Part shown: piece after piece, positions 51,867-60,086 of the stretch | Layout of the letters: every line of letters begins with the position of its first letter | Position numbering within the stretch: the stretch's first letter is position 1 | Assembly (NCBI GenBank): GCA_020636045.1 | Contig: JACJYP010000008.1 | Location: 1 to 64,000 of the forward strand | DNA length: 64,000 nt | Source of the DNA: Lewinellaceae bacterium | Lineage (GTDB): Bacteria; Bacteroidota; Bacteroidia; Chitinophagales; Saprospiraceae | Reading direction: 5' to 3' | Made by a program: the position numbers and the translations under genes | The notes under the pieces: model-generated | Seen by the model: the letters and a program-made list of their open reading frames with translations, nothing else | The model's database searches: none | What the model was told of the DNA's origin: nothing

Positions 51867-52508
51867 TCAAACACCCGCCAGCCCCGCCTCGATCACCTCC
51901 CTGATATTGGGGTACACTGCCGGTTCGCTGCGAAGCCAGGCTACCGGATCGACCCAGCGAATCTCTTCGATATCTTCTTCCACTTGAGGTATCACCGCTG
52001 ATTCACCCGTCCGCATGGCATACCACCAGGTCTTTTTCAGTATTTTTTCACCGTTCTGGCGGTACGAATGATAGGTGTGAATGAGGAAAGATCCGAGTTC
52101 CACCTCTTTCAGCCCCGTTTCTTCCTGCACTTCGCGTTTTGCCGCCTGTTCGGGCGATTCGCCCGGATCGATCTTGCCCTTGGGCATGTCCCAGGAGTCG
52201 CGGCGAAAAAACACCAGCAGTTCGCCCGTGTCGTTCCGAACATACCCTCCTGCAGCCTCCAGCACTGTAAAACACCCCTGAAAATCGGCCCACAACGCAT
52301 CCAGTTGATCGTGGTACAACACCACATTTTGTACTTGTTTATTTTTGTCCACCAGGTCCAGGTATTGCCGGATCATCTTTTTTTTTCCGAGGTAAGGGGC
52401 CACGTAATTTGTTTTACCCGGTTCGTACCCCAATTCTGCCGCCCCTGCTGCTGTGGTAAGAAAAACCGGCGTGCCGTTGATGTATATTTTATACTTTTGC
52501 TGCCTCAT
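51867..52508 (-). CDS. NUDIX hydrolase
   Basis: 213 residues, cytoplasmic. The N-terminal 80 residues are a family-specific cap (YKIYINGTPVFLTT, KKKMIRQYLDLVDKNKQVQN). The NUDIX domain has the complete box G-x5-E-x7-RE-x2-EE-x-G (from GKIDPGE to EETGL), preceded by FFRRDSWDMPKG. It hydrolyses a nucleoside diphosphate linked to another group; the substrate is not evident. It is divergent from pyrE, with a good promoter in between. Confidence 0.85.
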   Translation of the reverse strand: MRQQKYKIYINGTPVFLTTAAGAAELGYEPGKTNYVAPYLGKKKMIRQYLDLVDKNKQVQNVVLYHDQLDALWADFQGCFTVLEAAGGYVRNDTGELLVFFRRDSWDMPKGKIDPGESPEQAAKREVQEETGLKEVELGSFLIHTYHSYRQNGEKILKKTWWYAMRTGESAVIPQVEEDIEEIRWVDPVAWLRSEPAVYPNIREVIEAGLAGV

Positions 52509-52525
52509 TCAAGCCTGTTTTGTGG

Positions 52526-52556
52526 CGAAAGTATCTGCATTCAGGGACTTGACAAA
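52526..52556 (-). promoter_or_regulatory. Candidate promoter of the NUDIX gene
   Basis: TTTG (52553-52556 on the minus strand), 19 bp, then TACTTTCG (52526-52533), which fits the Bacteroidota -33/-7 pattern with one mismatch. The start codon (52508) is 17 nt further on. Confidence 0.45.
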
Positions 52557-52598
52557 TAATATCGTTTGTGCAGTTCCGTAATAAACCGATCGTCCTCC

Positions 52599-53234
52599 AT
52601 GGATATTGCTGCTGAAGTAGCCCGCAATTTATTGAACATCAATGCCGTCAAGCTCAGCCCGAACGAACCTTTTACCTGGGCTTCCGGTATGCTTTCCCCG
52701 ATCTATTGCGACAACAGAATAGCACTGTCCCATCCGGAGGTCCGCACGTTTCTGAAAACCTGCCTGGCCGAATCATCCCGCGATTTTGCGCCCTTCGATG
52801 TGGTGGCGGGGGTGGCTACGGCCGGTATTCCGCACGGCGCCTTGCTGGCCGATTTACTTGAAAAGCCTTTTATTTACGTCCGGAGCAGCGCCAAAGACCA
52901 CGGGCGCCGCAACCTGATCGAAGGCTTGCTCTGGCCGGGGCAGCGCGTGCTGGTCATCGAGGACCTGATCAGTACGGGCGGCAGTTGCCTGCTCGCTGCT
53001 GAAGCCCTGCAGGAAGCGGGCGCCGAAGTAGCGGGCGTGCTGGCGATCTTTCAGTACGGCTTTGCAAAAGCGGATGCAGCGTTTAGTAGCAAGGGGATTG
53101 ATTTTCAAACACTTACAAACTACGACACCCTGATACAGGAAGCCGTGAAGAGCGGCTACATTCCTGCAGAAGACCTGAATACATTAAAAAAGTGGCGGGA
53201 AAATCCGGACGGCTGGGGAGCGCTGTATGCGTAA
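52599..53234 (+). CDS. pyrE: Orotate phosphoribosyltransferase
   Basis: 211 residues from ATG 52599 (MDIAAEVARNLLNINAVKLS); an upstream TTG at 52566 in the same frame adds 11 unlikely residues. It transfers phosphoribose from PRPP to orotate to give OMP in pyrimidine synthesis. Family marks: PFTWASGMLSPIYCDNR, GVATAGIPHGALLADLL, YVRSSAKDHGRRNLIEG and the PRPP loop VLVIEDLISTGGS. Length fits the family. No other pyrimidine gene is adjacent. Confidence 0.93.
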   Translation: MDIAAEVARNLLNINAVKLSPNEPFTWASGMLSPIYCDNRIALSHPEVRTFLKTCLAESSRDFAPFDVVAGVATAGIPHGALLADLLEKPFIYVRSSAKDHGRRNLIEGLLWPGQRVLVIEDLISTGGSCLLAAEALQEAGAEVAGVLAIFQYGFAKADAAFSSKGIDFQTLTNYDTLIQEAVKSGYIPAEDLNTLKKWRENPDGWGALYA

Positions 53235-53380
53235 ACGCCGAAGCAGGAAAAAGCCGCCTGCCTTTTATCATATGCATCGCCGAACCATTGAACCGCAGTG
53301 AATCCTTCGGCGTACGTTTTTAGTACCGGGATGGCCGTTGCCCATCTCTTTTTGCTTACTCAATTACCATTCTTAATCGA

Positions 53381-54475
53381 ATGCATATAATTACACCAGA
53401 TTCTGAAACTTTCCTTCGGCAATATCTCAATAATGCCAGCCCCACCGGCTTTGAATCGACAGGGCAAAAACTCTGGCTCGAATATTTGCGTCCCTACATC
53501 GACGACTGGAAAATTGACAATTACGGCACCGCATACGGGATCATCAACCCCGGTCAGCCATTCAAAGTCGTGATCGAAGGGCACGCCGACGAGATATCCT
53601 GGTTTGTAAACTATATTACGGACGACGGCTTTATCCACGTAATCCGCAACGGCGGCAGCGATTTCCAGATCGCTCCTTCCATGCGCGTGTGGGTACACCT
53701 GCGCAACGGCAAACGCATCGCAGGCCTCTTCGGCTGGCCAGCCATCCACACCCGTACCGACAAGGACGCCACGCTCGCCCCGGCACTCGACAACATCACG
53801 ATCGACGTGGGCGCCAAGGACAAGGACGAAGTGCTGAAAATGGGTATTCACGTCGGCTGCGTGGTCACCTTTCAGGATGAATTCCAGGTGCTCAACGACC
53901 GCTACTACGTCGGTCGCGCGCTCGACAACCGGATCGGGGGTTTTTGCATCGCCGAAGTGACGCGCCTGCTCAGCGAAAACAAGATCAAACTGCCTTATAC
54001 GCTCTACGTCGTTAATTCGGTGCAGGAAGAAGTAGGGCTGCGCGGCGCCGAGATGGTTGCCGAGTCCATCCACCCGAATGTCGCGATCGTGACGGACGTC
54101 ACGCACGATACCCACACGCCGATGATCAACATGAAAAAACACGGCGATGTGCGTTGCGGCAACGGCCCCTCCATCACCTACGCGCCGGCCGTCCACCAAA
54201 AACTGCTCGATCTCATCATCGGCGCTGCGGAAAGCAACAGCATCCCCTTTCAGCGCGAAGCGGCGAGCCGCATGACGGGTACCGACACCGACGCCTTTGC
54301 CTATTCCAACGGCGGCGTGCCGTCGGCACTGATTTCGCTGCCGCTGCGGTACATGCACACAACGGTGGAAATGGCGCACAAGGACGATGTGAATAACCTT
54401 ATCCGGCTGATCTACGAATCGCTGCAGCGCATCGAAGCCAGCCACGACTTCCGGTATTTCTCCGAACTCGGCTGA
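53381..54475 (+). CDS. M42 family metallopeptidase (aminopeptidase)
   Basis: 364 residues, cytoplasmic, dinuclear-metal enzyme that removes N-terminal residues from peptides. Metal and catalytic residues are in place: H68 and D70 in VVIEGHADEIS, D182 in ALDNRIGG, E216/E217 in VQEEVGLRGA, a further Asp in IVTDVTHD and a His in RYMHTTVEM. The usual M42 motif is AHxDE, here GHADE. A long open frame on the opposite strand (53360-54529) is a shadow. A 146-bp gap to pyrE shows nothing special. Confidence 0.9.
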   Translation: MHIITPDSETFLRQYLNNASPTGFESTGQKLWLEYLRPYIDDWKIDNYGTAYGIINPGQPFKVVIEGHADEISWFVNYITDDGFIHVIRNGGSDFQIAPSMRVWVHLRNGKRIAGLFGWPAIHTRTDKDATLAPALDNITIDVGAKDKDEVLKMGIHVGCVVTFQDEFQVLNDRYYVGRALDNRIGGFCIAEVTRLLSENKIKLPYTLYVVNSVQEEVGLRGAEMVAESIHPNVAIVTDVTHDTHTPMINMKKHGDVRCGNGPSITYAPAVHQKLLDLIIGAAESNSIPFQREAASRMTGTDTDAFAYSNGGVPSALISLPLRYMHTTVEMAHKDDVNNLIRLIYESLQRIEASHDFRYFSELG

Positions 54476-54644
54476 TGCGATAGCGCCTGTGCGCACAGAG
54501 AAAATGGTGAAAATTGGTTTGCAAGGCATAAAGCGGGCGGCGCAGGAAAAGTTTTGTCCGCATAAGTTCGGAGCTATGCCCGGATTTCCACATCTTTGTT
54601 AAACCGTTTATATTGGCCTCACCCGAACAAACCAAATCTTCCCA

Positions 54645-55499
54645 ATGGAATACGCCGCCTGCCAAGTTTCGATCGCCCCCTTACGCGCTCATCCTGCCGA
54701 TAAAAGCGAGATGGTTTCCCAATTGCTTTTCGGAGAAACCGTGGAACTGCACGAATCGAAAGACAGCTGGCGCTATGTGATCAGCGCCTGGGACGGCTAT
54801 GCCGGCTGGGTAGATGTAAAACAGTTGAAACGGCTGACGCCCAGCGAATACGACGACTACGCCGAACATCATTCCATGAATTTGTCACTGGTGGAAGGAT
54901 TGATGGCGGCCGATCATTTTATACCCCTGACCCTTGGAGCCGTGCTGCCCCGCTACGACGGCCTCCGCTGCACCCTCGGCGACCAGACCTTCCAGTTCTC
55001 CGGCCCCGTGGTGACACCCGGGCAACAAAAACTAAGCAGTGAATGGATCGTCAAGATCGCGCGCCGCTACCTGCACGCCCCTTATCTCTGGGGCGGTCGC
55101 TCGCCCTTCGGCGTGGACTGCTCCGGATTAACACAAATGGTGTTCAAAATGGCGGGCATTCGCCTGTTGCGCGACGCCGCACAGCAAGTCACACAGGGTC
55201 GTGCCGTTGATTTTATGGAACAATGTCAGTCCGGCGACCTCGCCTTTTTCGACAACGGGCGCGGACAGGTCACACATGTCGGGATCATCCTGCCCGACTG
55301 CCATATCATCCACGCTTCGGGCAAGGTACGGGTCGATAAACTCGACCATTTCGGCATTTTCAACCGGGAACTCGACCGGTACACCCACCAGTTGCGCATC
55401 GTGAAAAGGATGTTGCCCGACGAGCCCGATGCGCTTTCGATAGATCAGGAATCCATTCAGTCAGACGAACTGACGGGGCAAGGCGCTTTGTTCGGGTAA
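54645..55499 (+). CDS. NlpC/P60 (C40) peptidoglycan hydrolase with SH3-like domain
   Basis: 284 residues. The first 65 residues are an SH3b-like domain (VSQLLFGETVELHESKDSWR, AWDGYAGWVDVKQL) that would bind the substrate. The C-terminal NlpC/P60 domain holds Cys159 in GVDCSGL, His211 in THVGI and a second His in IIHAS. LWGGRSPFGVDCSG is typical of dipeptidyl-peptidase VI-like enzymes that cut gamma-D-Glu-diaminopimelate bonds. No signal peptide is visible, as in other cytoplasmic recycling members of this group. Spacing to the next gene is 50 bp. Confidence 0.88.
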   Translation: MEYAACQVSIAPLRAHPADKSEMVSQLLFGETVELHESKDSWRYVISAWDGYAGWVDVKQLKRLTPSEYDDYAEHHSMNLSLVEGLMAADHFIPLTLGAVLPRYDGLRCTLGDQTFQFSGPVVTPGQQKLSSEWIVKIARRYLHAPYLWGGRSPFGVDCSGLTQMVFKMAGIRLLRDAAQQVTQGRAVDFMEQCQSGDLAFFDNGRGQVTHVGIILPDCHIIHASGKVRVDKLDHFGIFNRELDRYTHQLRIVKRMLPDEPDALSIDQESIQSDELTGQGALFG

Positions 55500-55549
55500 A
55501 TGTATTGCTGCTGCCATCCTGATTTACCTTCCACCAGTCCTCGAATAAT

Positions 55550-55948
55550 ATGGCTTCCCAACTCCCGGTCCCCGGCGCTTTAAAAAACTGGTTTGTAGCG
55601 CATTGCGTCATCGATCTGCTTTTTGCCGTGCCGCTGATGTTTTTTCCGGAAACCTTTCTCGAGGTGTTGGAGTGGCCTTATTTCGATCCCCTGAGTGTCC
55701 GCATCGCCGCCGCCGCGCTTGCCGGCATCGGCCTCGAATCGTATCTCGGCCGCAACGCATCCCGGGAAGCGTATCTGGGTATGCTCCGGCTGAAAATTAT
55801 CTGGTCTTTTTGCGCAACGGCGGGTATCCTGCTCGCCATGTGGTCGGTTCCGGCGCCCAAACCCGCAGTCGGCTGGTTGCTGGTGGCCGTGTTTGCCGGT
55901 TTCCACATCCTTTGGCTGTACTGGCGCAGGCACCTCTTGCATACCTGA
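55550..55948 (+). CDS. Hypothetical membrane protein, four transmembrane helices
   Basis: 132 residues. Hydrophobic segments near 15-32 (FVAHCVIDLLFAVPLMFF), 50-62 (IAAAALAGIGLES), 82-98 (IIWSFCATAGILLAMWS) and 107-125 (VGWLLVAVFAGFHILWLYW). I recognise no catalytic or binding motif. It probably shares a transcript with the NlpC and queE genes. Confidence 0.7.
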   Translation: MASQLPVPGALKNWFVAHCVIDLLFAVPLMFFPETFLEVLEWPYFDPLSVRIAAAALAGIGLESYLGRNASREAYLGMLRLKIIWSFCATAGILLAMWSVPAPKPAVGWLLVAVFAGFHILWLYWRRHLLHT

Positions 55949-55985
55949 ACGCCCGAATTGCCGATATTTGCATAAAAACAGCGCA

Positions 55986-56771
55986 TTGTCCCAGCAAACA
56001 GTCTCCAGACGCGACCGGTTAAAACTCGCCCGCCTGCATGGGCGCCCCGAAATATTCTATTCCATCCAGGGAGAAGGAAAAAGCATGGGCCGGCCATCAG
56101 TGTTTGTCCGCTGCTCGCTCTGCAACCTGCACTGCGTGTGGTGCGACACCGATTACACCTGGAACTGGGTGGGAACGAAATTCACACACGAAAACGACCG
56201 CAAGCCCGGCTACCGGAAATTCGACCGAAAAAAATGGATCGCCGACTGCACGATAGCAGAAGTGGCGGAAGCTGTCCGGAAATTCCTCTGCAGGAACGTC
56301 ATTTTCACCGGCGGAGAGCCGATGCTGCAACAGGAAGGACTGACGGCACTGGCACAAACACTGCGCGCTACCGACGATGGCTATCGCTTCGAGGTGGAAA
56401 CAAACGGCACCCTCTGCCCTGCCCCGGATTTCGACGCATGTATCGACCAGTACAACGTGTCGCCCAAACTCGAAAACAGCGGCAACAGCAGGCGCCTGCG
56501 CGAAAAACCGGCGGCAATGCAGTTTTTTGCCGCCAGCCCGAAAGCAAACTTCAAGTTCGTCCTGAGCGATGCCGCCGACCTCGCCGAAGTGACCGCGCTG
56601 GCGGAGAAATACGGCATCCGGAATGAGCAGGTCTGGTTGATGCCAGAAGGCACTACTCCCGGCATGCTTTCAAAACGCCGGAAATGGCTGGTGGAAATCT
56701 GCAAGGAACGGGGATACCACTACACAGACCGGCTGCATATCCAGATATGGGGGAAGAAGAAAGGGGTGTAG
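55986..56771 (+). CDS. queE: 7-carboxy-7-deazaguanine synthase (radical SAM)
   Basis: 261 residues from TTG 55986. The frame is open back to ATG 55893, but that would overlap the previous gene and add 31 residues without homology features, so TTG is preferred with moderate confidence. It converts carboxy-tetrahydropterin to CDG in queuosine synthesis. It has FYSIQGEGKSMGRPSVFVR, the radical SAM cluster CNLHCVWC (C-x3-C-x2-C), TGGEPMLQQ, VETNGT and NVSPKLENS, all typical of QueE. The CDTDYTW segment is followed by an insert seen in long-type members. No other queuosine gene is in the window. Confidence 0.9.
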   Translation: MSQQTVSRRDRLKLARLHGRPEIFYSIQGEGKSMGRPSVFVRCSLCNLHCVWCDTDYTWNWVGTKFTHENDRKPGYRKFDRKKWIADCTIAEVAEAVRKFLCRNVIFTGGEPMLQQEGLTALAQTLRATDDGYRFEVETNGTLCPAPDFDACIDQYNVSPKLENSGNSRRLREKPAAMQFFAASPKANFKFVLSDAADLAEVTALAEKYGIRNEQVWLMPEGTTPGMLSKRRKWLVEICKERGYHYTDRLHIQIWGKKKGV

Positions 56772-56780
56772 GCATTTTGG

Positions 56781-56820
56781 CAGTAGCAGTAGCAGTAGCA
56801 GTAGCAGTAGCAGTAGCAGT
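56781..56820. repeat. CAGTAG hexanucleotide tandem repeat
   Basis: Six and two-thirds perfect copies of CAGTAG, starting 9 bp after the queE stop and 80 bp before the next start. Perfect short tandem repeats change length easily and could alter spacing in the intergenic region. Confidence 0.85.
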
Positions 56821-56900
56821 TAAACGACTGCCGGTTCTTTGAAAAAACGCGCTTGTTTCCACATTTTTTAACAAATTTGCTGTCGCAAAACAACACAGCC

Positions 56901-57326
56901 ATGTCGACCAATTTTGACCGGGAACGGTTTTCCGCAAGAATAGACGAAGCCAAGATAAAAGCGCGCCGGCTCTTCCGGCGGCTTATGATCCTGTTGCTCG
57001 TCCTCGGTATCCTGAGTGCTATTGGATACTACGTTTATCGCGTGTACCCGAAGGGACAAAACGAGCAAACCGGCACCCTGTTCAAACTTTCCTACGAAGG
57101 CTACCTGTTCAAAACGCACGAAGGGCAACTGCACATCATCGGCAGCGCCGTGCTGACCACCCAAAGCACCTGGGATTTTTCGATCAAGGACGAATCGGTG
57201 TATAAAAGCATGCAGCCGTACGTGGGCAAGCCCGTCAAACTCTACTACGAAGAACTGCCCGAAACAGCATTGCCCTGGCAAGGAAAGACCAAATTCATCG
57301 TCTACAAGGCGGAGCCGTTGAATTAA
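56901..57326 (+). CDS. Hypothetical single-pass membrane protein
   Basis: 141 residues from ATG 56901 (MSTNFDRERFSARIDEAKIK); the frame is open to 56853 without a convincing start. One transmembrane helix near 30-50 (LMILLLVLGILSAIGYYVYR) is followed by a small beta-rich outer domain (GTLFKLSYEGYLFKTHEGQL, TWDFSIKDESV, VKLYYEELPE). This matches a widespread small Bacteroidota family that is often mislabelled as 6-phosphogluconate dehydrogenase; true function unknown. Confidence 0.75.
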   Translation: MSTNFDRERFSARIDEAKIKARRLFRRLMILLLVLGILSAIGYYVYRVYPKGQNEQTGTLFKLSYEGYLFKTHEGQLHIIGSAVLTTQSTWDFSIKDESVYKSMQPYVGKPVKLYYEELPETALPWQGKTKFIVYKAEPLN

Positions 57327-57334
57327 CCATCATC

Positions 57335-57415
57335 ACGGTGGACGGTTTACGGTGGACGGTAGACGGTTTACGGTGGACGGTAGACGGCTTACGGTAGACG
57401 GCTTACGGTGGACGG
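57335..57415 (+). repeat. Array of TTTACGGTGGACGG / TTACGGTAGACGG units, left arm
   Basis: Tandem variants of a short unit built from GGTGGACGG, GGTAGACGG, TTTACGG and CTTACGG. The same units return in the opposite direction at 57491-57553, so the two arrays can pair as the arms of a large hairpin with about 75 bp between them. The middle holds TATATTTG (57472-57479), an exact -7 type box on the plus strand. Confidence 0.75.
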
Positions 57416-57490
57416 CGCTCCACAGATATTAGCCTGTCCTGTTGTTTCTGATTATTGAAAAAATTCAGATCTATATTTGTAAGGTGCAAT

Positions 57491-57553
57491 CCACCGTCTA
57501 CCGTAAACCGTCCACCGTCCACCGTAAACCGTCTACCGTAAAGCCGTAAGCCG
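57491..57553 (-). repeat. Inverted array of the same units, right arm
   Basis: Reverse-complement copies of the units at 57335-57415 (CCACCGTCTACCGTAAACCG and variants). The array overlaps the last codons and the stop of the GPH transporter gene: the final residues RLTALR and TAG are read from repeat units. Confidence 0.75.
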
Positions 57554-58930
57554 CCCCTGTTCCCTGTAGCCCGAAAAGAATTTCCAGCCGATCAGGCAAA
57601 ATACGATTGCGGCCACGGCGGTGAGTTGCACACCCAGCGGGTTCTCCGCGCTTTTTCCGAACAACAGCAAGGACGGGAAGATCAGGTTGGCCAGCGACAC
57701 GCCTATTTTCATGGTGAATGCGCTGACGCCAAAAAACATGCCCGCCACGAGCCGCCCGCTTTCGCGCGCTTCGCGCTCCACCTCATCGCCGACGATGGCA
57801 TTGGGCAAAATGCCGAAAGCGGCGAGTGGAAAGGCCGCAGCGATCCCCAGTGCGTACAACATCTGAATTCCGGGCACGGGCACCGAACGCACGAAGGTCA
57901 GCACGGCAAAAATGGCGGCAAAAATGATATAGGCAGCCATCATCACGCGTTTTTTCCCCAGGCGGCGGGTCAGGTAGTTCACCGGAAAATACAGAACGAA
58001 ACTGGCGAGAAAACTGACCAGCGAAAACACAAAGGCATAACTTTTATCGAGCCCCAGCAGCAGTGTGGTATAAAAACCGACGCCCAGTTGTATGAAGGTC
58101 AAAGCCAGCCAGTACAGGAGAAAGGAGGCGAGAAAGCGCCGGAAATTCCGGTTGCCGAACACGGCCGACAAGGCTTGCCGCAGGTGGAGTTCGCTTTTCG
58201 ATTGCTTCGCATAGCGGTTTTCATTCAGGAACAGGGCGGGTAACAACAGGAATACCAGCGCAACGGCATTCAGCAGCAACAAGGCCGACTGAAACGCCGC
58301 CACCGGCGTGCGGCCCATCGATTCGAACATGCACTGCAATGCGTAGGCGCTGTTCCCCGCAACAAAGCCCAAGGCCCAGCTCACCGACAGCAGGGTGCTG
58401 ATCAGCAGGCGATCGGCAGGCGTATGCCCGAGTTCGGCGATCAGGGCATTGTAGGGGATCACATAAAAGGTAAAAAAGAAGTAAAACAGCAGCAATACCA
58501 GTGCCAGCCAGGCAAAATTACCGCCGCTGACAATCGGCGCCACCGGATAAAAAGCCAGGATGCCGAACAGGGCAAAAGGCACGGCCCCCCACAACATGAA
58601 CCAGCGGCGTTTGCCGATCCGCGCGGAGGCATTGTCGCTCCAGTTCGCCAGCAAGGGGTCGATGACCGCATCGAACAATCGCCCGCCGGCACTGAGCAGC
58701 CCGATCAGCGTCAGCACACCCAATACGGGCCCCTGATAAATAAACGGCGGAAACACGGCCTGCCCCTGTTCCGGCGGCATGTAAAAGTAGATCAGCAGAT
58801 TGCCCACGCCGAAACTGGCCAGCGACCAGCCGAGTTGGCCGCAGGCGTACAGGATCAACACGCGCAGCGGCGGGCGCACGGGCGCAAGGGGTTGAAGCGG
58901 TGTCGAATAAGCCGATGTTCGTTTTGCCAT
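57533..58930 (-). CDS. MFS transporter of the glycoside-pentoside-hexuronide:cation symporter (GPH) family
   Basis: 465 residues, about 12 membrane helices. The GPH signature is clear: GGRLFDAVIDPLLANWSDNA, RIGKRRWFMLWG, VIPYNALIAELGHTPADR in the first half and RRLGKKRVMMAAY, GILPNAIVGDEVEREA in the second. It imports a sugar or glycoside with Na+ or H+; substrate unknown. The C-terminus ends inside the repeat array at 57491-57553, which may have replaced the original end. A hairpin and -7 box lie directly in front of the start codon. Confidence 0.87.
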   Translation of the reverse strand: MAKRTSAYSTPLQPLAPVRPPLRVLILYACGQLGWSLASFGVGNLLIYFYMPPEQGQAVFPPFIYQGPVLGVLTLIGLLSAGGRLFDAVIDPLLANWSDNASARIGKRRWFMLWGAVPFALFGILAFYPVAPIVSGGNFAWLALVLLLFYFFFTFYVIPYNALIAELGHTPADRLLISTLLSVSWALGFVAGNSAYALQCMFESMGRTPVAAFQSALLLLNAVALVFLLLPALFLNENRYAKQSKSELHLRQALSAVFGNRNFRRFLASFLLYWLALTFIQLGVGFYTTLLLGLDKSYAFVFSLVSFLASFVLYFPVNYLTRRLGKKRVMMAAYIIFAAIFAVLTFVRSVPVPGIQMLYALGIAAAFPLAAFGILPNAIVGDEVEREARESGRLVAGMFFGVSAFTMKIGVSLANLIFPSLLLFGKSAENPLGVQLTAVAAIVFCLIGWKFFSGYREQGRLTALR

Positions 58931-58932
58931 AG

Positions 58933-58975
58933 TTTGCCGGAAGGGAGTAGGCGCTTACAGCCTCCGGCAAATGTA
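58933..58975 (-). promoter_or_regulatory. TACATTTG -7 box and hairpin at the start of the GPH transporter mRNA
   Basis: TACATTTG (58968-58975) is an exact TAnnTTTG box. The transcript would begin in or next to a hairpin with arms around TTTGCCGG (58933-58944) and CCTCCGGCAAA (58961-58971), which ends 2 nt before the ATG at 58930. A stem this close to the start may control translation. No -33 match was found. Confidence 0.4.
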
Positions 58976-59068
58976 GCGGTTTTGCGATTCGACCTCAGGG
59001 GTGCGATAAAAAACACCGGCCATCCCGTCGATTTGCGGAATGGCCGGTGCAACAAAGAGCGTCAGGGG

Positions 59069-59986
59069 TCACTGCCAGGAGGGAACCAGGCCGCGCAGGC
59101 CCATATCCACGATCAATTCGGGCGGGGTGATGCCATCGCCATATATATCCAGTTGGCCGTTGCTGTTGTCGTCGACCCACTCAAAACTATTGTTGATGGA
59201 AAACGACAGTGTGACCATTACGTCTTCGGTCTCATCGCCGGTGACTACCAGCGGGTGGGCGAATTTTCCGGTCACAACACAGCTGCCCGCCGGAATGGGG
59301 CTTGTGTCGAACAGCGGGTTCACCACCGTCGTGGCGCCTGCAGGCGCTTCGCCGGAATACAACTGGTTGTAGGTATCGTATGGCGCCGAGAGGTCGGACT
59401 CGAAGATCCAGAAGCCCTGCTTTTTGTCATCGTTTACCGTCATCGTCATGTCGCGGGGCGTGACCGAAGTGATGTAGGTATTAAACCCTACAAAAGACGA
59501 TACCGTGCCTTTTTGCTGCGGCAAATTGCCCACCAGCGGCACTTTGTTGATGTTGAATTTGATGTCGTAGTTCTGATAGGTCACGCTGACCCGCACCCAT
59601 TCGTAGGTGCCCGGCGGTACATCCTTCAGGTTAACCTTGGTAAAGACTTCGTTTTCACCGGCCTTGGCGGCTTTGTCAAAATCCACGGCGGTGTCCCCGC
59701 CTTTATCCGTTTCGGCGGCGTGGTAGAGCACCGCGCCTGCGCCGAGCGCCGTAAATGCCGTGGGTGCCAGTTCGATATAATGCACGCTCATCTGCCGGAA
59801 CTCCGGCGTCTGGGCGGCATGGCCGGCCGGGATCGCTGCTGGAAGACCGATATTATTCAGGCGTTGCTGGTTGGGATCGAATTTGAATTGAAAGCCGAGT
59901 TGAGCGCCCGCATCGGACGAATTGTCCTTCTTGCAGGCAGCCAGGGAAAGCAGCAATGCTGCCGGGAGGAGAAGATGTAGTTTCAT
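59069..59986 (-). CDS. Lipoprotein of unknown function
   Basis: 305 residues. Lipoprotein signal MKLHLLLPAALLLSLAACKK with a good lipobox (LAAC). The mature part is beta-rich with conserved-looking motifs HYIELAPTAFTA, PPGTYEWVRVSVTYQNYDIK, FVGFNTYIT, QGFWIFESD, PAGSCVVTGKF and SINNSFEW, the style of a conserved Bacteroidota lipoprotein, but I do not recognise a named family. Alone, 138 bp after the GPH gene start and about 100 bp after mrdA. Confidence 0.75.
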   Translation of the reverse strand: MKLHLLLPAALLLSLAACKKDNSSDAGAQLGFQFKFDPNQQRLNNIGLPAAIPAGHAAQTPEFRQMSVHYIELAPTAFTALGAGAVLYHAAETDKGGDTAVDFDKAAKAGENEVFTKVNLKDVPPGTYEWVRVSVTYQNYDIKFNINKVPLVGNLPQQKGTVSSFVGFNTYITSVTPRDMTMTVNDDKKQGFWIFESDLSAPYDTYNQLYSGEAPAGATTVVNPLFDTSPIPAGSCVVTGKFAHPLVVTGDETEDVMVTLSFSINNSFEWVDDNSNGQLDIYGDGITPPELIVDMGLRGLVPSWQ

Positions 59987-60086
59987 AATGTTTAATATTT
60001 GATCCTAAAACGTCTCCGAAGGCAGTCAAGTATCAATACCGGATTAATGAAATTCAAACCCCTGAAATGATCAGGCAAAACAGCGT

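Noticed and set aside
53360..54529. 389-codon frame opposite the M42 peptidase
   Set aside because: Shadow of a high-GC gene; the plus-strand frame has all M42 metal residues.
57335..57553. CRISPR interpretation of the ACGGTGGACGG arrays
   Set aside because: Units are short, degenerate and contiguous, with both orientations and no spacers.
58424..59980. 518-codon frame opposite the GPH transporter and lipoprotein
   Set aside because: It spans two clear genes and the gap between them, with Arg/Gln/His-rich composition typical of antisense frames.
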